Positions 25,357 to 33,348 of a DNA stretch of 64,000 nucleotides are shown here, in pieces. Made by a program: the position numbers and the translations under genes. The stretch covers positions 344,155-408,154 of the forward strand of contig NZ_JAINRC010000005.1 of the NCBI RefSeq assembly GCF_020400655.1, read 5' to 3'. Within the stretch, counting starts at the first letter, position 1. The number at the start of each line of letters is the position of its first letter. This DNA comes from Streptomyces spinosus (lineage in GTDB: Bacteria; Actinomycetota; Actinomycetes; Streptomycetales; Streptomycetaceae). The notes under the pieces were generated by a model. The model made no database searches. It was not told the DNA's origin and saw only the letters and a list, made by a program, of their open reading frames with translations.

Positions 25357-26166
25357 TCACAGCCCGAAGCGACGCTGGAGGTCCCCCAGCTGTCCGGGAA
25401 GGCGCGGTGTGCCCGACGATTGCGGACCGTGTCCGCCCGGCCCCGTTCCGCCACCGCCCGGCACCCCCGGTTCGGGAGGAACAACCCCCGTGGCCCCCTC
25501 GGCCATAAGGGTCTCCGTCGACTGCAGCAGAACCGTCCCGGCGCCCACGAACTCGAACTGGTGCTCCTCCCCGGATACCCCGCCGAGGCCCGTCATCGCA
25601 CGTAGACCGCCCAGTACACCCGTCATGTATCCGTGGTCGTAGTGATGGCACGGGGACGGGCAGTCGGCCCACCCGACAAGCGCCTGGGGGTCGACCCGGA
25701 TCGGAGGTTCCATGAACACCACCGGCCCGTTAGATGCGGCGACGAACTTTCCGGTTCCGATAAGGGTCAGAAAACCCGGCACGATCGACTGCTTGAGCGC
25801 GAGACTTGGCTGAAAAGCGAGCAGGTTGCCCGCGCGAATGGTCAAGTTCCCGTCGTCCAGGTCGTAGGAGTTGACGTCGAAGGCCCGGTCGGCCAGCAGC
25901 ATCTTGCCGGAGCCCCCGGCCACGACCCAGTCGCTCGCGTGCAGTGGCGAATGGAAGGACGTACGGACAAGTCGGTCGAGTCGGCCGTGCCCGATGCCGT
26001 TGAACTCGATCGTCCCGTAGTAGGCGATCATCTTCCCCTTCTGCAGGAACCACTGCCCGCCCTTGAGCTCCACGCAGAAGGTGTACTTGTTCACGTTGTC
26101 GTCGGCGGGCAGCGTCATGGGGTCGTGCACGGCCGGCCCGGCGCCGGGGCTCGCGTAGGTGCTCAC
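25357..26166 (-). CDS. AIM24 family protein (third of three)
   Basis: 269 residues. An AIM24-type beta-rich fold (FCVELKGGQWFLQKGKMIAYYGTI, then LADRAFDVNSYDLDDGNLTIRAGNLLAF, ending VDPQALVGW) followed by a Gly/Pro-rich tail with PPEPGVPGGGGTGPGG and a short helix, which the other two copies lack. The AIM24 family (mitochondrial biogenesis protein in yeast) has no settled bacterial function. The start overlaps the stop of the preceding copy (26163-26166), so translation is coupled. Confidence 0.9.
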   Translation of the reverse strand: MSTYASPGAGPAVHDPMTLPADDNVNKYTFCVELKGGQWFLQKGKMIAYYGTIEFNGIGHGRLDRLVRTSFHSPLHASDWVVAGGSGKMLLADRAFDVNSYDLDDGNLTIRAGNLLAFQPSLALKQSIVPGFLTLIGTGKFVAASNGPVVFMEPPIRVDPQALVGWADCPSPCHHYDHGYMTGVLGGLRAMTGLGGVSGEEHQFEFVGAGTVLLQSTETLMAEGATGVVPPEPGVPGGGGTGPGGHGPQSSGTPRLPGQLGDLQRRFGL

Positions 26167-26813
26167 AGCTTCTCCTCCGACGCCTGGACGTACACCGTGC
26201 CGTTGCCGCTCAGTTCCAGCTGGAAGGCCTCGCCGGAGCCCCGGCCCACCATGTCGCGCCAGCCGAGCGCGGTGGACAGCTTGTTGCGGACGTCGCCGTG
26301 GTGGGCGACGTAGGCCTGGGGGTCGACGTGGACCGGGCGCTGCGGGGTGACCGGGATCTCGAAGACTCCGCCGTGCGCCATCACGGCCACCGAGCCCTGT
26401 CCCTGGAGGGTCGTCGTGAACAGGCCCTGGCCGGTGACCTGCCCGCGCACCATGCCCATGACCCCGCCCTGCGAGCCCATGAACATCGTCCCCTGCCGCA
26501 GCGTGCCCTCGAAGGCGAGCAGCCGGTCGGCCTCGACGTAGAGCGTGTCGCCGGCGAGGGTGATCACATGGACGTGGTGGCCGCCGTGCCCGAAGAACAC
26601 CGTGCCGCTGCCCTCCACGGTCATCAGCGGGGTCGCCTCGCCGGCCACCCGGCGCCCGATCATGGACATCAGCCCGCCCTGTCCGCCCTGGACGTTGGGC
26701 GTGAAGGACACGTCCCCCTTGTAGGCGAGCATCGCGCCGCGCTGGCTGAACAGCCGCTGCCCCGGGGCCACCGTCGCCTCGACCATCTTCGAGTTGATCT
26801 CCCGGAAGGTCAT
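26163..26813 (-). CDS. AIM24 family protein (second of three)
   Basis: 216 residues, a single AIM24 domain: MVEATVAPGQRLFSQRGAMLAYKGDVSF at the front, VITLAGDTLYVEADRLLAFEGTL in the middle, then GLFTTTLQGQGSVAVMAHGG and VHVDPQAYVAHHG. No signal peptide or membrane helix. It starts 1 bp after the stop codon of the upstream copy and overlaps the next by 4 bp, making a tight three-gene operon. Stoichiometric assembly of the three products is likely but unproven. Confidence 0.92.
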   Translation of the reverse strand: MTFREINSKMVEATVAPGQRLFSQRGAMLAYKGDVSFTPNVQGGQGGLMSMIGRRVAGEATPLMTVEGSGTVFFGHGGHHVHVITLAGDTLYVEADRLLAFEGTLRQGTMFMGSQGGVMGMVRGQVTGQGLFTTTLQGQGSVAVMAHGGVFEIPVTPQRPVHVDPQAYVAHHGDVRNKLSTALGWRDMVGRGSGEAFQLELSGNGTVYVQASEEKL

Positions 26814-26814
26814 C

Positions 26815-27447
26815 TCACAGGTCCCCCGCGATCGTGTTCCGCTCGCTCGGCTGCACGTACACCAGTCCGTCGCCCTCGAAGCGGATCTGGAAGGCCTCGC
26901 CGCCGCCCTCCCCGAGGAGCGTGCGGAACGTCACACCGGACTGGAAGCTCTGCCGGACGTTGCCCTGGTGGGCCACGTAGGCGCCCGGGTCGACGATCAG
27001 CGGGTACTGCGGACCGACCCGGAGCACGACCGCCGGCCCGTCCGAGACGATCGCCGCCTGGCCGTGGCCCTCCACGGTCGTCGTGAACAGGCCGTTGCCC
27101 TGTGAGGCCCCGCGCAGCCCCGTGAACGTCGTGCCCGTTCTGAGCCCCGCGTCCGTGGCCAGCAGGTTGCCCGCCTCGACGTAGAGCTTGTCGCCTTGGA
27201 GGCTCACCAGGTTGATCTCCGACGCGCGGTCCGCGAACCAGCAGGTCCCGTGCCCCTTCACCTCCATCACCGTCATCTGCTCACCGGTGAGCCGCCGGGT
27301 CACCATCCCGCGCAGCCCCTCGCCGCCACCGCTCAGCTTCTTGAAGGTCATCTGCCCGTCGTACGCGACCATCGAGCCGTTCTTCGCCTTCACGGCGTCC
27401 CCGGTCATGTCGACAGCGAGGACCTTGCTCCCCTGGAGCCGGAACAT
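26815..27447 (-). CDS. AIM24 family protein (first of three)
   Basis: 210 residues from the ATG at 27447 ([14 protein letters not shown]). Same AIM24 architecture as the next gene: [53 protein letters not shown] and [13 protein letters not shown]. An in-frame upstream extension exists but lacks a ribosome site. First gene of the AIM24 operon, divergent from the DUF3817 gene at 27601. The intergenic region has a TTGTG/CACAA repeat at 27558-27575 that might be regulatory. Confidence 0.9.
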   Translation of the reverse strand: MFRLQGSKVLAVDMTGDAVKAKNGSMVAYDGQMTFKKLSGGGEGLRGMVTRRLTGEQMTVMEVKGHGTCWFADRASEINLVSLQGDKLYVEAGNLLATDAGLRTGTTFTGLRGASQGNGLFTTTVEGHGQAAIVSDGPAVVLRVGPQYPLIVDPGAYVAHQGNVRQSFQSGVTFRTLLGEGGGEAFQIRFEGDGLVYVQPSERNTIAGDL

Positions 27448-27600
27448 CGCCACGTTGTGAAAGTAGCGGCCGGGCGGGTGGACGGAACAGGGCCCATGGG
27501 TGGAGACCCACCCTGAGCGGACCCCTACGGGCGCGGTTTGCCACAATGGGGGAACGCTTGTGCGTGCGTTCACAAACGACTCTCCCACCGAAGGTGACCC

Positions 27601-27945
27601 GTGGACATCAAGACAGCCACCGCCCTCCGCCGTCTCCGGCTGGTCTCGGCCCCGGAGGCCGTGTCCTTCCTGATCCTGCTGCTCTGCTCGGTGCTGAAGC
27701 GGACCACGGACTTCAACGCGGTCCCCGTGATGGGCGCGGTCCACGGCGTCCTCTTCATCCTCTACGTGATCTTCTGGGCGGACGCCTGGAACCGCGCCAA
27801 GTGGCCGCTGAGGACGGCGGCCCTCTACTTCGTCCTCTCGGTGCTGCCGACCGGAGGCTTCTTCGCCGAGCGCAAGCTGCGCCGCGAGGCCGAGGACGCC
27901 GTCATCGCCGCCCGTGCCCGCAAGGAAGGGGTCGTGAACGCATGA
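27601..27945 (+). CDS. DUF3817 small membrane protein
   Basis: 114 residues from the GTG at 27601 (GAAGGTGA upstream). Three hydrophobic segments: [33 protein letters not shown] and [15 protein letters not shown], ending in a charged cytoplasmic tail [13 protein letters not shown]. This matches DUF3817 (YdzA-like), found throughout actinobacteria and of unknown function. The stop overlaps the next start (ATGA at 27942-27945). A paralogue lies at 31175. Confidence 0.9.
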   Translation: MDIKTATALRRLRLVSAPEAVSFLILLLCSVLKRTTDFNAVPVMGAVHGVLFILYVIFWADAWNRAKWPLRTAALYFVLSVLPTGGFFAERKLRREAEDAVIAARARKEGVVNA

Positions 27946-28235
27946 TCGTCGCCTTCTCCGTGACGCCCCTCGGCGTCGGTGAGGACGTGGGGGAGTATGT
28001 CGCCGACGCCGTGCGCGTGGTCCGCGAGTCGGGCCTGCCCAACCGCACCGACGCCATGTTCACCTCGGTCGAGGGCGAGTGGGACGAGGTCATGGACGTC
28101 GTGAAGCGGGCCGTGGCCGCCGTCGAGGCGCGTGCCCCGCGCGTCTCGCTCGTGCTCAAGGCCGACATCCGCCCCGGAGTGACCGACGGCCTCACGTCCA
28201 AGGTGGAGACCGTCGAACGGCACCTCGCCCGGTAG
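27942..28235 (+). CDS. MTH1187/YkoF-family thiamine-binding protein
   Basis: 97 residues, one MTH1187 (UPF0045) domain: [30 protein letters not shown] at the start, then [19 protein letters not shown] and a C-terminal [13 protein letters not shown] strand. Related proteins form tetramers that bind thiamine or hydroxymethylpyrimidine. The gene is coupled to the DUF3817 membrane-protein gene, so the pair might work together on a thiamine-like ligand at the membrane. That is inference. A canonical terminator follows. Confidence 0.92.
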   Translation: MIVAFSVTPLGVGEDVGEYVADAVRVVRESGLPNRTDAMFTSVEGEWDEVMDVVKRAVAAVEARAPRVSLVLKADIRPGVTDGLTSKVETVERHLAR

Positions 28236-28251
28236 CCGTACCCGTCGTCGG

Positions 28252-28279
28252 AACCCCGGTCCCCAGGGCCGGGGTTTTG
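28252..28279 (+). terminator. intrinsic terminator with T-run
   Basis: AACCCCGG / CCGGGGTT, 8-bp stem with a 9-nt loop, followed by TTGT, 17 bp after the thiamine-binding gene. Confidence 0.85.
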
Positions 28280-28291
28280 TCGTACCCCCTC

Positions 28292-28309
28292 TTTGAGCGG
28301 TCGCTCAAA
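28292..28309. promoter_or_regulatory. operator 1 of the SRPBCC-DUF4166-TetR operon
   Basis: Perfect 8-bp arms TTTGAGCG / CGCTCAAA with a GT centre. An identical copy lies 43 bp downstream. Probably bound by the TetR encoded third in the operon. Confidence 0.85.
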
Positions 28310-28334
28310 AGGGTGTACGTTCGGCGCCAGATGA

Positions 28335-28352
28335 TTTGAGCGGTCGCTCAAA
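28335..28352. promoter_or_regulatory. operator 2 of the SRPBCC-DUF4166-TetR operon
   Basis: A second identical TTTGAGCG-GT-CGCTCAAA palindrome, ending 25 bp before the first start codon. The 43-bp centre spacing (about four helical turns) would let two dimers bind the same DNA face. Confidence 0.85.
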
Positions 28353-28376
28353 CTCCGTGCTCACGTGGGGGAACAC

Positions 28377-29129
28377 ATGGGTCTCTACAGAGAGACGCAC
28401 ATCCGCGCCGACCTCGACGAACTGTGGGCCCGCACCCAGGACCCCGCCTGCCACCAACGCTGGGACCTGCGCTTCACCGAGATCGAGTACCTCCCGCGCG
28501 CGGAGGGCGGACCGCAGCGCTTCCGGTACGCCACGCGCGTGCTGCCGTTCCTCACCGTCTCCGGCACCGGCGTGGCCGCCGGCGAGAGGGAACGCCCCGA
28601 CGGCACCCGCACCTCCGCCCTGCGCTTCTCCTCACCCCACCCGCTCTCCCCGATCACCGAGGGCAGCGGCTACTGGCGCTACGTCCCCGACGCCCACGGC
28701 GTGCGCTTCCTCACCGGCTACGACTACCGCCCCCGCTGGGGAACCCCCGGCGCCCTCGCCGACCGCCTGCTGTTCCGTCCGCTCATGGGCTGGGCCACCG
28801 CCTGGTCCTTCGACCGGCTCAGGCTCTGGCTGGAGCGGGGCATCACCCCCGAGCGGGCGCTGTACCGCTGGCTGGCGGAACTGACGGTCCGGACGCTCCT
28901 CCTCGCCCTGTGCCTGACCGGACTGGGACGGGGCTCGCTGCCCGGCCCGGCCGGCCCCCTCGCCGACTCGCTGGCCTTCCTCTGCCCGCTCCTGCTCCTC
29001 CTCGGCGTCTGTCTGGCACTGTTCAAGGCGCCGCTCGCCGGCACCCCGGCCGCCCGCCGCTGCCTGCGCGCCCCCGCCACCCGGACCCGCGCGCCCCGGC
29101 TCCTGCGCACCCTGGAGAAGCACGGATGA
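28377..29129 (+). CDS. SRPBCC-like protein with C-terminal membrane segments
   Basis: 250 residues from the ATG at 28377 (GTGGGGGAA upstream). The N-terminal two-thirds looks like an SRPBCC/START-type ligand cavity (MGLYRETHIRADLDELWARTQDPA, FTEIEYL, GSGYWRYVPDAHGVRFLTGYDY). The last third has two hydrophobic stretches, ALCLTGLGRG-type and LAFLCPLLLLLGVCLALF, suggesting membrane anchorage. It starts a three-gene coupled operon behind twin operators. The ligand is unknown. Confidence 0.8.
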   Translation: MGLYRETHIRADLDELWARTQDPACHQRWDLRFTEIEYLPRAEGGPQRFRYATRVLPFLTVSGTGVAAGERERPDGTRTSALRFSSPHPLSPITEGSGYWRYVPDAHGVRFLTGYDYRPRWGTPGALADRLLFRPLMGWATAWSFDRLRLWLERGITPERALYRWLAELTVRTLLLALCLTGLGRGSLPGPAGPLADSLAFLCPLLLLLGVCLALFKAPLAGTPAARRCLRAPATRTRAPRLLRTLEKHG

Positions 29130-29806
29130 CCTCGATCTTCCAGGCCGCCATGGGGCCGGAGTTCCAGCGCCTCCACCCCGCCCTGCGGCGCCGCTTCTCG
29201 GTGGGCCTGGCCGGCGGCGAGGCCTGCACCGGCCGGGGCGTGATGGACCGGATCTGGCACGGACCGGCCTTCGTGAAACCGTTCCTCGCCCTGGGCGCCA
29301 CCCGGAACATCCTGGTGCCGAGGGCCGGCCGGAACGTCCCCTTCGTGATCGAGAACGTGCCGTACCGGGACACCTTCGGGCGTGAGACGGTGAGCTTCGT
29401 GCGCACCTTCCACCTGCCCGGCCGCGCCCGCCGCTTCGACGCCCAGATGGTGCTCGGCCCGCGGGGCGACCGTGTCCTCGACTACCTCGGCACCCACCAG
29501 CACCTCGCGACCGACCTGCACTTCCACGCCGAGCCCGACGGCTCCCTGCTCATCCGCTCCGGCGCCCACCGGTTCCGGGAGGGCCCGGTGGACGTCCGCG
29601 TCCCCGAACTCGTCGGCGCCACGGCCGAGGTGCGCGAGTCGTACGACGAGACCGCCGGCCGCTTCCACGTCCGCGTCCGCGTGGTGAACCGCTGGTTCGG
29701 CCCGCTCTTCGGCTACGAGGGCTCCTTCACGGCGTCGTACACCGACGTCCGCGCCCGTGGCGTACGGCCCGGACTGCGCCCGGTGCGGGAGGAGGCGCGC
29801 GCGTGA
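29126..29806 (+). CDS. DUF4166 domain-containing protein
   Basis: 226 residues from the ATG at 29126, overlapping the previous stop. It contains DUF4166 features: FQRLHPALRRRFSVGL near the start, then NVPFVIENVPYRDTFGRETVSFVRTFHLPGR and RFHVRVRVVNRWFGPLFGYEGSF near the end. DUF4166 domains are often fused to saccharopine-dehydrogenase-like or SRPBCC proteins. Here the SRPBCC-like partner is encoded separately just upstream. The biochemical role is unknown. Confidence 0.88.
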   Translation: MTSIFQAAMGPEFQRLHPALRRRFSVGLAGGEACTGRGVMDRIWHGPAFVKPFLALGATRNILVPRAGRNVPFVIENVPYRDTFGRETVSFVRTFHLPGRARRFDAQMVLGPRGDRVLDYLGTHQHLATDLHFHAEPDGSLLIRSGAHRFREGPVDVRVPELVGATAEVRESYDETAGRFHVRVRVVNRWFGPLFGYEGSFTASYTDVRARGVRPGLRPVREEARA

Positions 29807-30453
29807 GCCCGGAGACCGCGAAGGCGCAGGAGACCAAGGCGAAGCTGCTCGAGGGCGCGCTGCGCACGCTCACCGAGCAGGGCATCGCCAAGACGTCGGC
29901 CCGCACGGTGGCGGCGGCGGCCGGGGTCAACCAGGCACTTGTCTTCTACCACTTCGGATCGGTGGACGAACTGCTCGCCGCGGCCTGCCGGTACGGCGCG
30001 GAGAAGGCCGTGGCCCGGTACCGCGAGCGCCTCGCCGCGGTGGACTCGCTCTCCGAGCTCCTCGCCGTGGGCCGCGAGATCCATGAGCACGAGCGGGCCG
30101 GCGGCCATGTGGCCCTCCTCGGCCAGCTGCTGGCGGGCGCCCCGACGCACGCGGCACTGGGCCCGGCGACGGCCGACGGGCTGCGGCTGTGGATCACCGA
30201 GATCGAGCAGGTGCTCCGCCGCGTGCTGGCGACGACCCCGTTCGGCGAGTTCGCCGACCCGGCGGGTCTGGCGCGGGCGGTCGCCGCGTCGTTCGTCGGC
30301 ATCGAACTGTACGAGGGAGTGGACGAGGCCGGGGCGCACGCGGCGCTGGACGCCCTGGAACAGCTGGGCGCGCTGGTGGCCGCGGTGGAGTCCCTGGGCC
30401 CGGTCGCCCAGCGGGCCGTCCGGCACCATCTGCGGCGGCGGGGACGCGGCTGA
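29803..30453 (+). CDS. TetR family regulator of the SRPBCC-DUF4166 operon
   Basis: 216 residues from the GTG at 29803, overlapping the DUF4166 stop (GTGA). The DNA-binding domain is within the first 60 residues: KLLEGALRTLTEQGIAKTSARTVAAAAGVNQALVFYHFGSVDELLAAA. The C-terminal domain is of ordinary size. As last gene of its own operon, with two identical palindromes in the promoter, it is most simply an autorepressor that also controls the two ligand-binding-type proteins. Confidence 0.93.
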   Translation: MSPETAKAQETKAKLLEGALRTLTEQGIAKTSARTVAAAAGVNQALVFYHFGSVDELLAAACRYGAEKAVARYRERLAAVDSLSELLAVGREIHEHERAGGHVALLGQLLAGAPTHAALGPATADGLRLWITEIEQVLRRVLATTPFGEFADPAGLARAVAASFVGIELYEGVDEAGAHAALDALEQLGALVAAVESLGPVAQRAVRHHLRRRGRG

Positions 30454-30586
30454 CGGCCCGGACGGTGGGGGCCGCGCGGGCGGGTGCGGGCGCGTGGAGG
30501 CCCGCCGTACCCCCGGGTCCGCCGCGCCGCGAGGGGGGTCCGGCACGCGCTCGTGAGCGGCCGGCGACCGAAAGGCGAGACGGAGC

Positions 30587-30614
30587 TGACCGGCATATGA
30601 CCGGCCGGTAGGGT
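30587..30614 (+). promoter_or_regulatory. candidate promoter and repeat before the MarR gene
   Basis: TGACCGGC occurs twice with an 11-bp period (30587 and 30598), followed by TAGGGT at 30609-30614, 8 bp before the GTG start. TAGGGT could be a -10 box of a leaderless transcript, or AGGG could be a ribosome site; the sequence alone does not decide. Confidence 0.4.
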
Positions 30615-30622
30615 CTGATGAC

Positions 30623-31132
30623 GTGCCGAAGCCTCTCAGCCTCCCGTTCGACCCCATCGCCCGCGCCGACGAACTCTGGAAGCAGCGGTGGGGCAAGGTG
30701 CCGTCCATGGCCGCGATCACGTCGATCATGCGGGCCCAGCAGATCCTGCTCTCCGAGGTGGACGCGGTGGTCAAGCCGTACGGCCTGACGTTCGCCCGGT
30801 ACGAGGCGCTGGTGCTGCTCACCTTCTCCAAGGCCGGCGAGCTGCCGATGTCCAAGATCGGTGAGCGGCTGATGGTGCACCCCACGTCCGTGACGAACAC
30901 GGTGGACCGGCTGGTGCGGTCCGGGCTGGTCGCCAAGCGGCCCAACCCCAACGACGGGCGCGGCACGCTGGCCGTCATCACCGACAAGGGGCGTGAGGTG
31001 GTCGACGCGGCCACCCGCGACCTGATGGCCATGGACTTCGGGCTCGGGGCGTACGACGCCGAGGAGTGCCAGGAGATCTTCGCGCTGCTGCGCCCGCTGC
31101 GGATCGCGGCACACGACTTCGAGGAGCGGTGA
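30623..31132 (+). CDS. MarR family regulator
   Basis: 169 residues from the GTG at 30623. Winged-helix domain: LLSEVDAVVKPYGLTFARYEALVLLTFSKAGELPMSKIGERLMVHPTSVTNTVDRL contains the recognition helix, and RPNPNDGRGTLAVITDKG is the wing. Length and C-terminal helices are typical. It is followed at 43 bp by a DUF3817 gene and then icmA, so a role in acyl-CoA or branched-chain metabolism is possible. Direct evidence is only the gene order. Confidence 0.92.
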   Translation: MPKPLSLPFDPIARADELWKQRWGKVPSMAAITSIMRAQQILLSEVDAVVKPYGLTFARYEALVLLTFSKAGELPMSKIGERLMVHPTSVTNTVDRLVRSGLVAKRPNPNDGRGTLAVITDKGREVVDAATRDLMAMDFGLGAYDAEECQEIFALLRPLRIAAHDFEER

Positions 31133-31174
31133 CCCGGGGCAAGATCTCCCGGAACGGGTGGTTACGCTCGCTCC

Positions 31175-31513
31175 ATGAAAAAAAGCGTGCTGACCCGCTA
31201 CCGCGTCATGGCCTACACCACCGGCGTGCTGCTGGTGCTGCTCTGCCTGAGCATGATCGCGAAGTACGGGCTGGACGTCGACGGTGCCGCCGACTTCACC
31301 CGGGTCGTCGCCATCGCCCACGGCTGGCTGTACGTCGTCTACCTGATCGTCGCGTTCGACCTGGGCTCCAAGGCCAAGATGCCGGTCGGCCGCCAGCTCT
31401 GGGTGCTGCTGGCGGGGACGATCCCGACGGCCGCGTTCTTCGTCGAGCGGAAGATCAGCCGCGAGCTGGAGTCCCGGGTCGCCGACGAGGCCCCGGCCGT
31501 CGCCAAGGCGTAG
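31175..31513 (+). CDS. DUF3817 small membrane protein (paralogue of 27601 gene)
   Basis: 112 residues. Three hydrophobic segments (VMAYTTGVLLVLLCLSMIA, VVAIAHGWLYVVYLIVAF, LWVLLAGTIPTAAFF) and a tail FVERKISRELESRVADE, matching the 27601 protein in layout (both end their third segment with FF then ERK). It starts with MKKS at 31175. It lies between a MarR gene and icmA and ends in a strong hairpin. Function unknown. Confidence 0.9.
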   Translation: MKKSVLTRYRVMAYTTGVLLVLLCLSMIAKYGLDVDGAADFTRVVAIAHGWLYVVYLIVAFDLGSKAKMPVGRQLWVLLAGTIPTAAFFVERKISRELESRVADEAPAVAKA

Positions 31514-31518
31514 CGGGT

Positions 31519-31545
31519 ACCGCCGTACGGACGCCGTACGGCGGT
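31519..31545 (+). terminator. hairpin between DUF3817 gene and icmA
   Basis: A perfect 12-bp stem ACCGCCGTACGG / CCGTACGGCGGT with a 3-nt loop, 5 bp after the stop codon. It insulates icmA, which then needs its own promoter. Confidence 0.8.
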
Positions 31546-31551
31546 CTGCCA

Positions 31552-31581
31552 TCGACATTTACTAGGACGTCCAAGTAAATT
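31552..31581 (+). promoter_or_regulatory. icmA promoter with operator filling the spacer
   Basis: A -35-like TCGACA (31552-31557) and a -10-like TAAATT (31576-31581) with 18 bp between. The spacer and part of the -10 are occupied by a near-perfect 22-bp palindrome (31558-31579): TTTACT-A-GGACGTCC-A-AGTAAA. Only 7 bp separate the -10 from the ATG, so the mRNA is probably leaderless. Confidence 0.7.
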
Positions 31582-31588
31582 CGAAGGC

Positions 31589-33289
31589 ATGGACGCTCAC
31601 GCCATCGAGGAGGGCCGCCGACGCTGGCAGGCCCGCTACGACGCCGCGCGCAAGCGCGACGCGGACTTCACCACGCTCTCCGGCGACCCCGTGGAGCCGG
31701 TGTACGGGCCCCGACCGGGCGACACGTACGAGGGATTCGAGCGGATCGGCTGGCCCGGGGAGTACCCCTTCACGCGCGGGCTCCATCCGACCGGTTACCG
31801 CGGCCGCACCTGGACGATCCGGCAGTTCGCCGGGTTCGGCAACGCCGAGCAGACCAACGAGCGGTACAAGATGATCCTCGCCGCCGGCGGCGGGGGCCTG
31901 TCCGTCGCCTTCGACATGCCGACGCTCATGGGGCGGGACTCCGACGACCCCCGCTCCCTCGGCGAGGTCGGGCACTGCGGGGTCGCCATCGACTCGGCCG
32001 CCGACATGGAGGTGCTGTTCAAGGACATCCCGCTCGGGGATGTCACGACCTCGATGACCATCAGCGGGCCCGCCGTACCCGTCTTCTGCATGTACCTGGT
32101 CGCCGCCGAGCGGCAGGGCGTCGATCCGGCGGTGCTCAACGGCACCCTGCAGACCGACATCTTCAAGGAGTACATCGCCCAGAAGGAGTGGCTGTTCCAG
32201 CCCGAGCCGCACCTGCGGCTGATCGGCGACCTGATGGAGCACTGCGCGGCGGGCATCCCGGCGTACAAGCCGCTGTCCGTCTCCGGGTACCACATCCGGG
32301 AGGCCGGGGCCACGGCGGCGCAGGAGCTGGCGTACACGCTGGCGGACGGGTTCGGGTACGTCGAGCTGGGCCTCAGCCGCGGTCTCGACGTCGACGTCTT
32401 CGCGCCCGGCCTGTCCTTCTTCTTCGACGCGCACGTCGACTTCTTCGAGGAGATCGCCAAGTTCCGGGCGGCCCGCCGGATCTGGGCGCGCTGGATGCGG
32501 GACGTGTACGGCGCGAAGTCCGACAAGGCGCAGTGGCTGCGGTTCCACACGCAGACCGCGGGTGTCTCGCTGACCGCGCAGCAGCCGTACAACAACGTGG
32601 TCCGTACGGCGGTGGAGGCGCTGGCGGCCGTGCTCGGCGGGACCAACTCGCTGCACACCAACGCGCTCGACGAGACCCTCGCCCTGCCCTCCGAGCAGGC
32701 CGCCGAGATCGCGCTGCGCACGCAGCAGGTGCTGATGGAGGAGACCGGGGTCGCCAACGTCGCCGATCCGCTGGGCGGGTCCTGGTACGTCGAGCAGCTG
32801 ACGGACCGCATCGAGGCGGACGCGGAGAAGATCTTCGAGCAGATCAAGGAGCGGGGACTGCGGGCTCACCCGGACGGGCGACACCCGATCGGGCCCATCA
32901 CGTCCGGCATCCTGCGCGGGATCGAGGACGGGTGGTTCACCGGGGAGATCGCGGAGTCCGCCTTCCGGTACCAGCAGGCGCTGGAGAAGGGGGACAAGAA
33001 GGTCGTCGGCGTCAACGTCCACACCGGGTCCGTCACCGGGGACCTGGAGATCCTGCGGGTCAGCCATGAGGTGGAGCGGGAGCAGGTGCGGGTGCTCGCC
33101 GAGCGGAAGGCGGCGCGGGACGAGGCGGCCGTGCGGGGGGCGTTGGACGCGATGCTCGCCGCGGCCCGGTCCGGGGCCAACATGATCGAGCCGATGCTTC
33201 AGGCCGTGCGGGCCGAGGCGACGCTGGGCGAGATCTGCGGGGTGCTGCGGGACGAGTGGGGGGTGTACACGGAGCCGGCCGGCTTCTAG
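31589..33289 (+). CDS. icmA: isobutyryl-CoA mutase large subunit
   Basis: 566 residues, exactly the length I remember for IcmA. With the small B12-binding subunit and adenosylcobalamin it rearranges isobutyryl-CoA and n-butyryl-CoA. Diagnostic residues that separate it from methylmalonyl-CoA mutase are Phe80 (TIRQFAGFG) and Gln198 (YIAQKE), where MCM has Tyr and Arg. The substrate TIM barrel is complete ([57 protein letters not shown]). No DXHXXG cobalamin domain is present, so IcmB must be encoded elsewhere. It is preceded by a strong operator-promoter and followed by a strong hairpin. Confidence 0.96.
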   Translation: MDAHAIEEGRRRWQARYDAARKRDADFTTLSGDPVEPVYGPRPGDTYEGFERIGWPGEYPFTRGLHPTGYRGRTWTIRQFAGFGNAEQTNERYKMILAAGGGGLSVAFDMPTLMGRDSDDPRSLGEVGHCGVAIDSAADMEVLFKDIPLGDVTTSMTISGPAVPVFCMYLVAAERQGVDPAVLNGTLQTDIFKEYIAQKEWLFQPEPHLRLIGDLMEHCAAGIPAYKPLSVSGYHIREAGATAAQELAYTLADGFGYVELGLSRGLDVDVFAPGLSFFFDAHVDFFEEIAKFRAARRIWARWMRDVYGAKSDKAQWLRFHTQTAGVSLTAQQPYNNVVRTAVEALAAVLGGTNSLHTNALDETLALPSEQAAEIALRTQQVLMEETGVANVADPLGGSWYVEQLTDRIEADAEKIFEQIKERGLRAHPDGRHPIGPITSGILRGIEDGWFTGEIAESAFRYQQALEKGDKKVVGVNVHTGSVTGDLEILRVSHEVEREQVRVLAERKAARDEAAVRGALDAMLAAARSGANMIEPMLQAVRAEATLGEICGVLRDEWGVYTEPAGF

Positions 33290-33307
33290 GCGCCGTCGGC
33301 CCGTGCC

Positions 33308-33345
33308 GGCCCCCGCCAAGGGGCTCAGCCCCCTTGGCGGGGGCC
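33308..33345. terminator. strong bidirectional hairpin between icmA and TetR
   Basis: A perfect 16-bp stem GGCCCCCGCCAAGGGG / CCCCTTGGCGGGGGCC with a 6-nt loop, 18 bp after icmA and 3 bp from the stop of the convergent TetR gene. Confidence 0.85.
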
Positions 33346-33348
33346 GCC

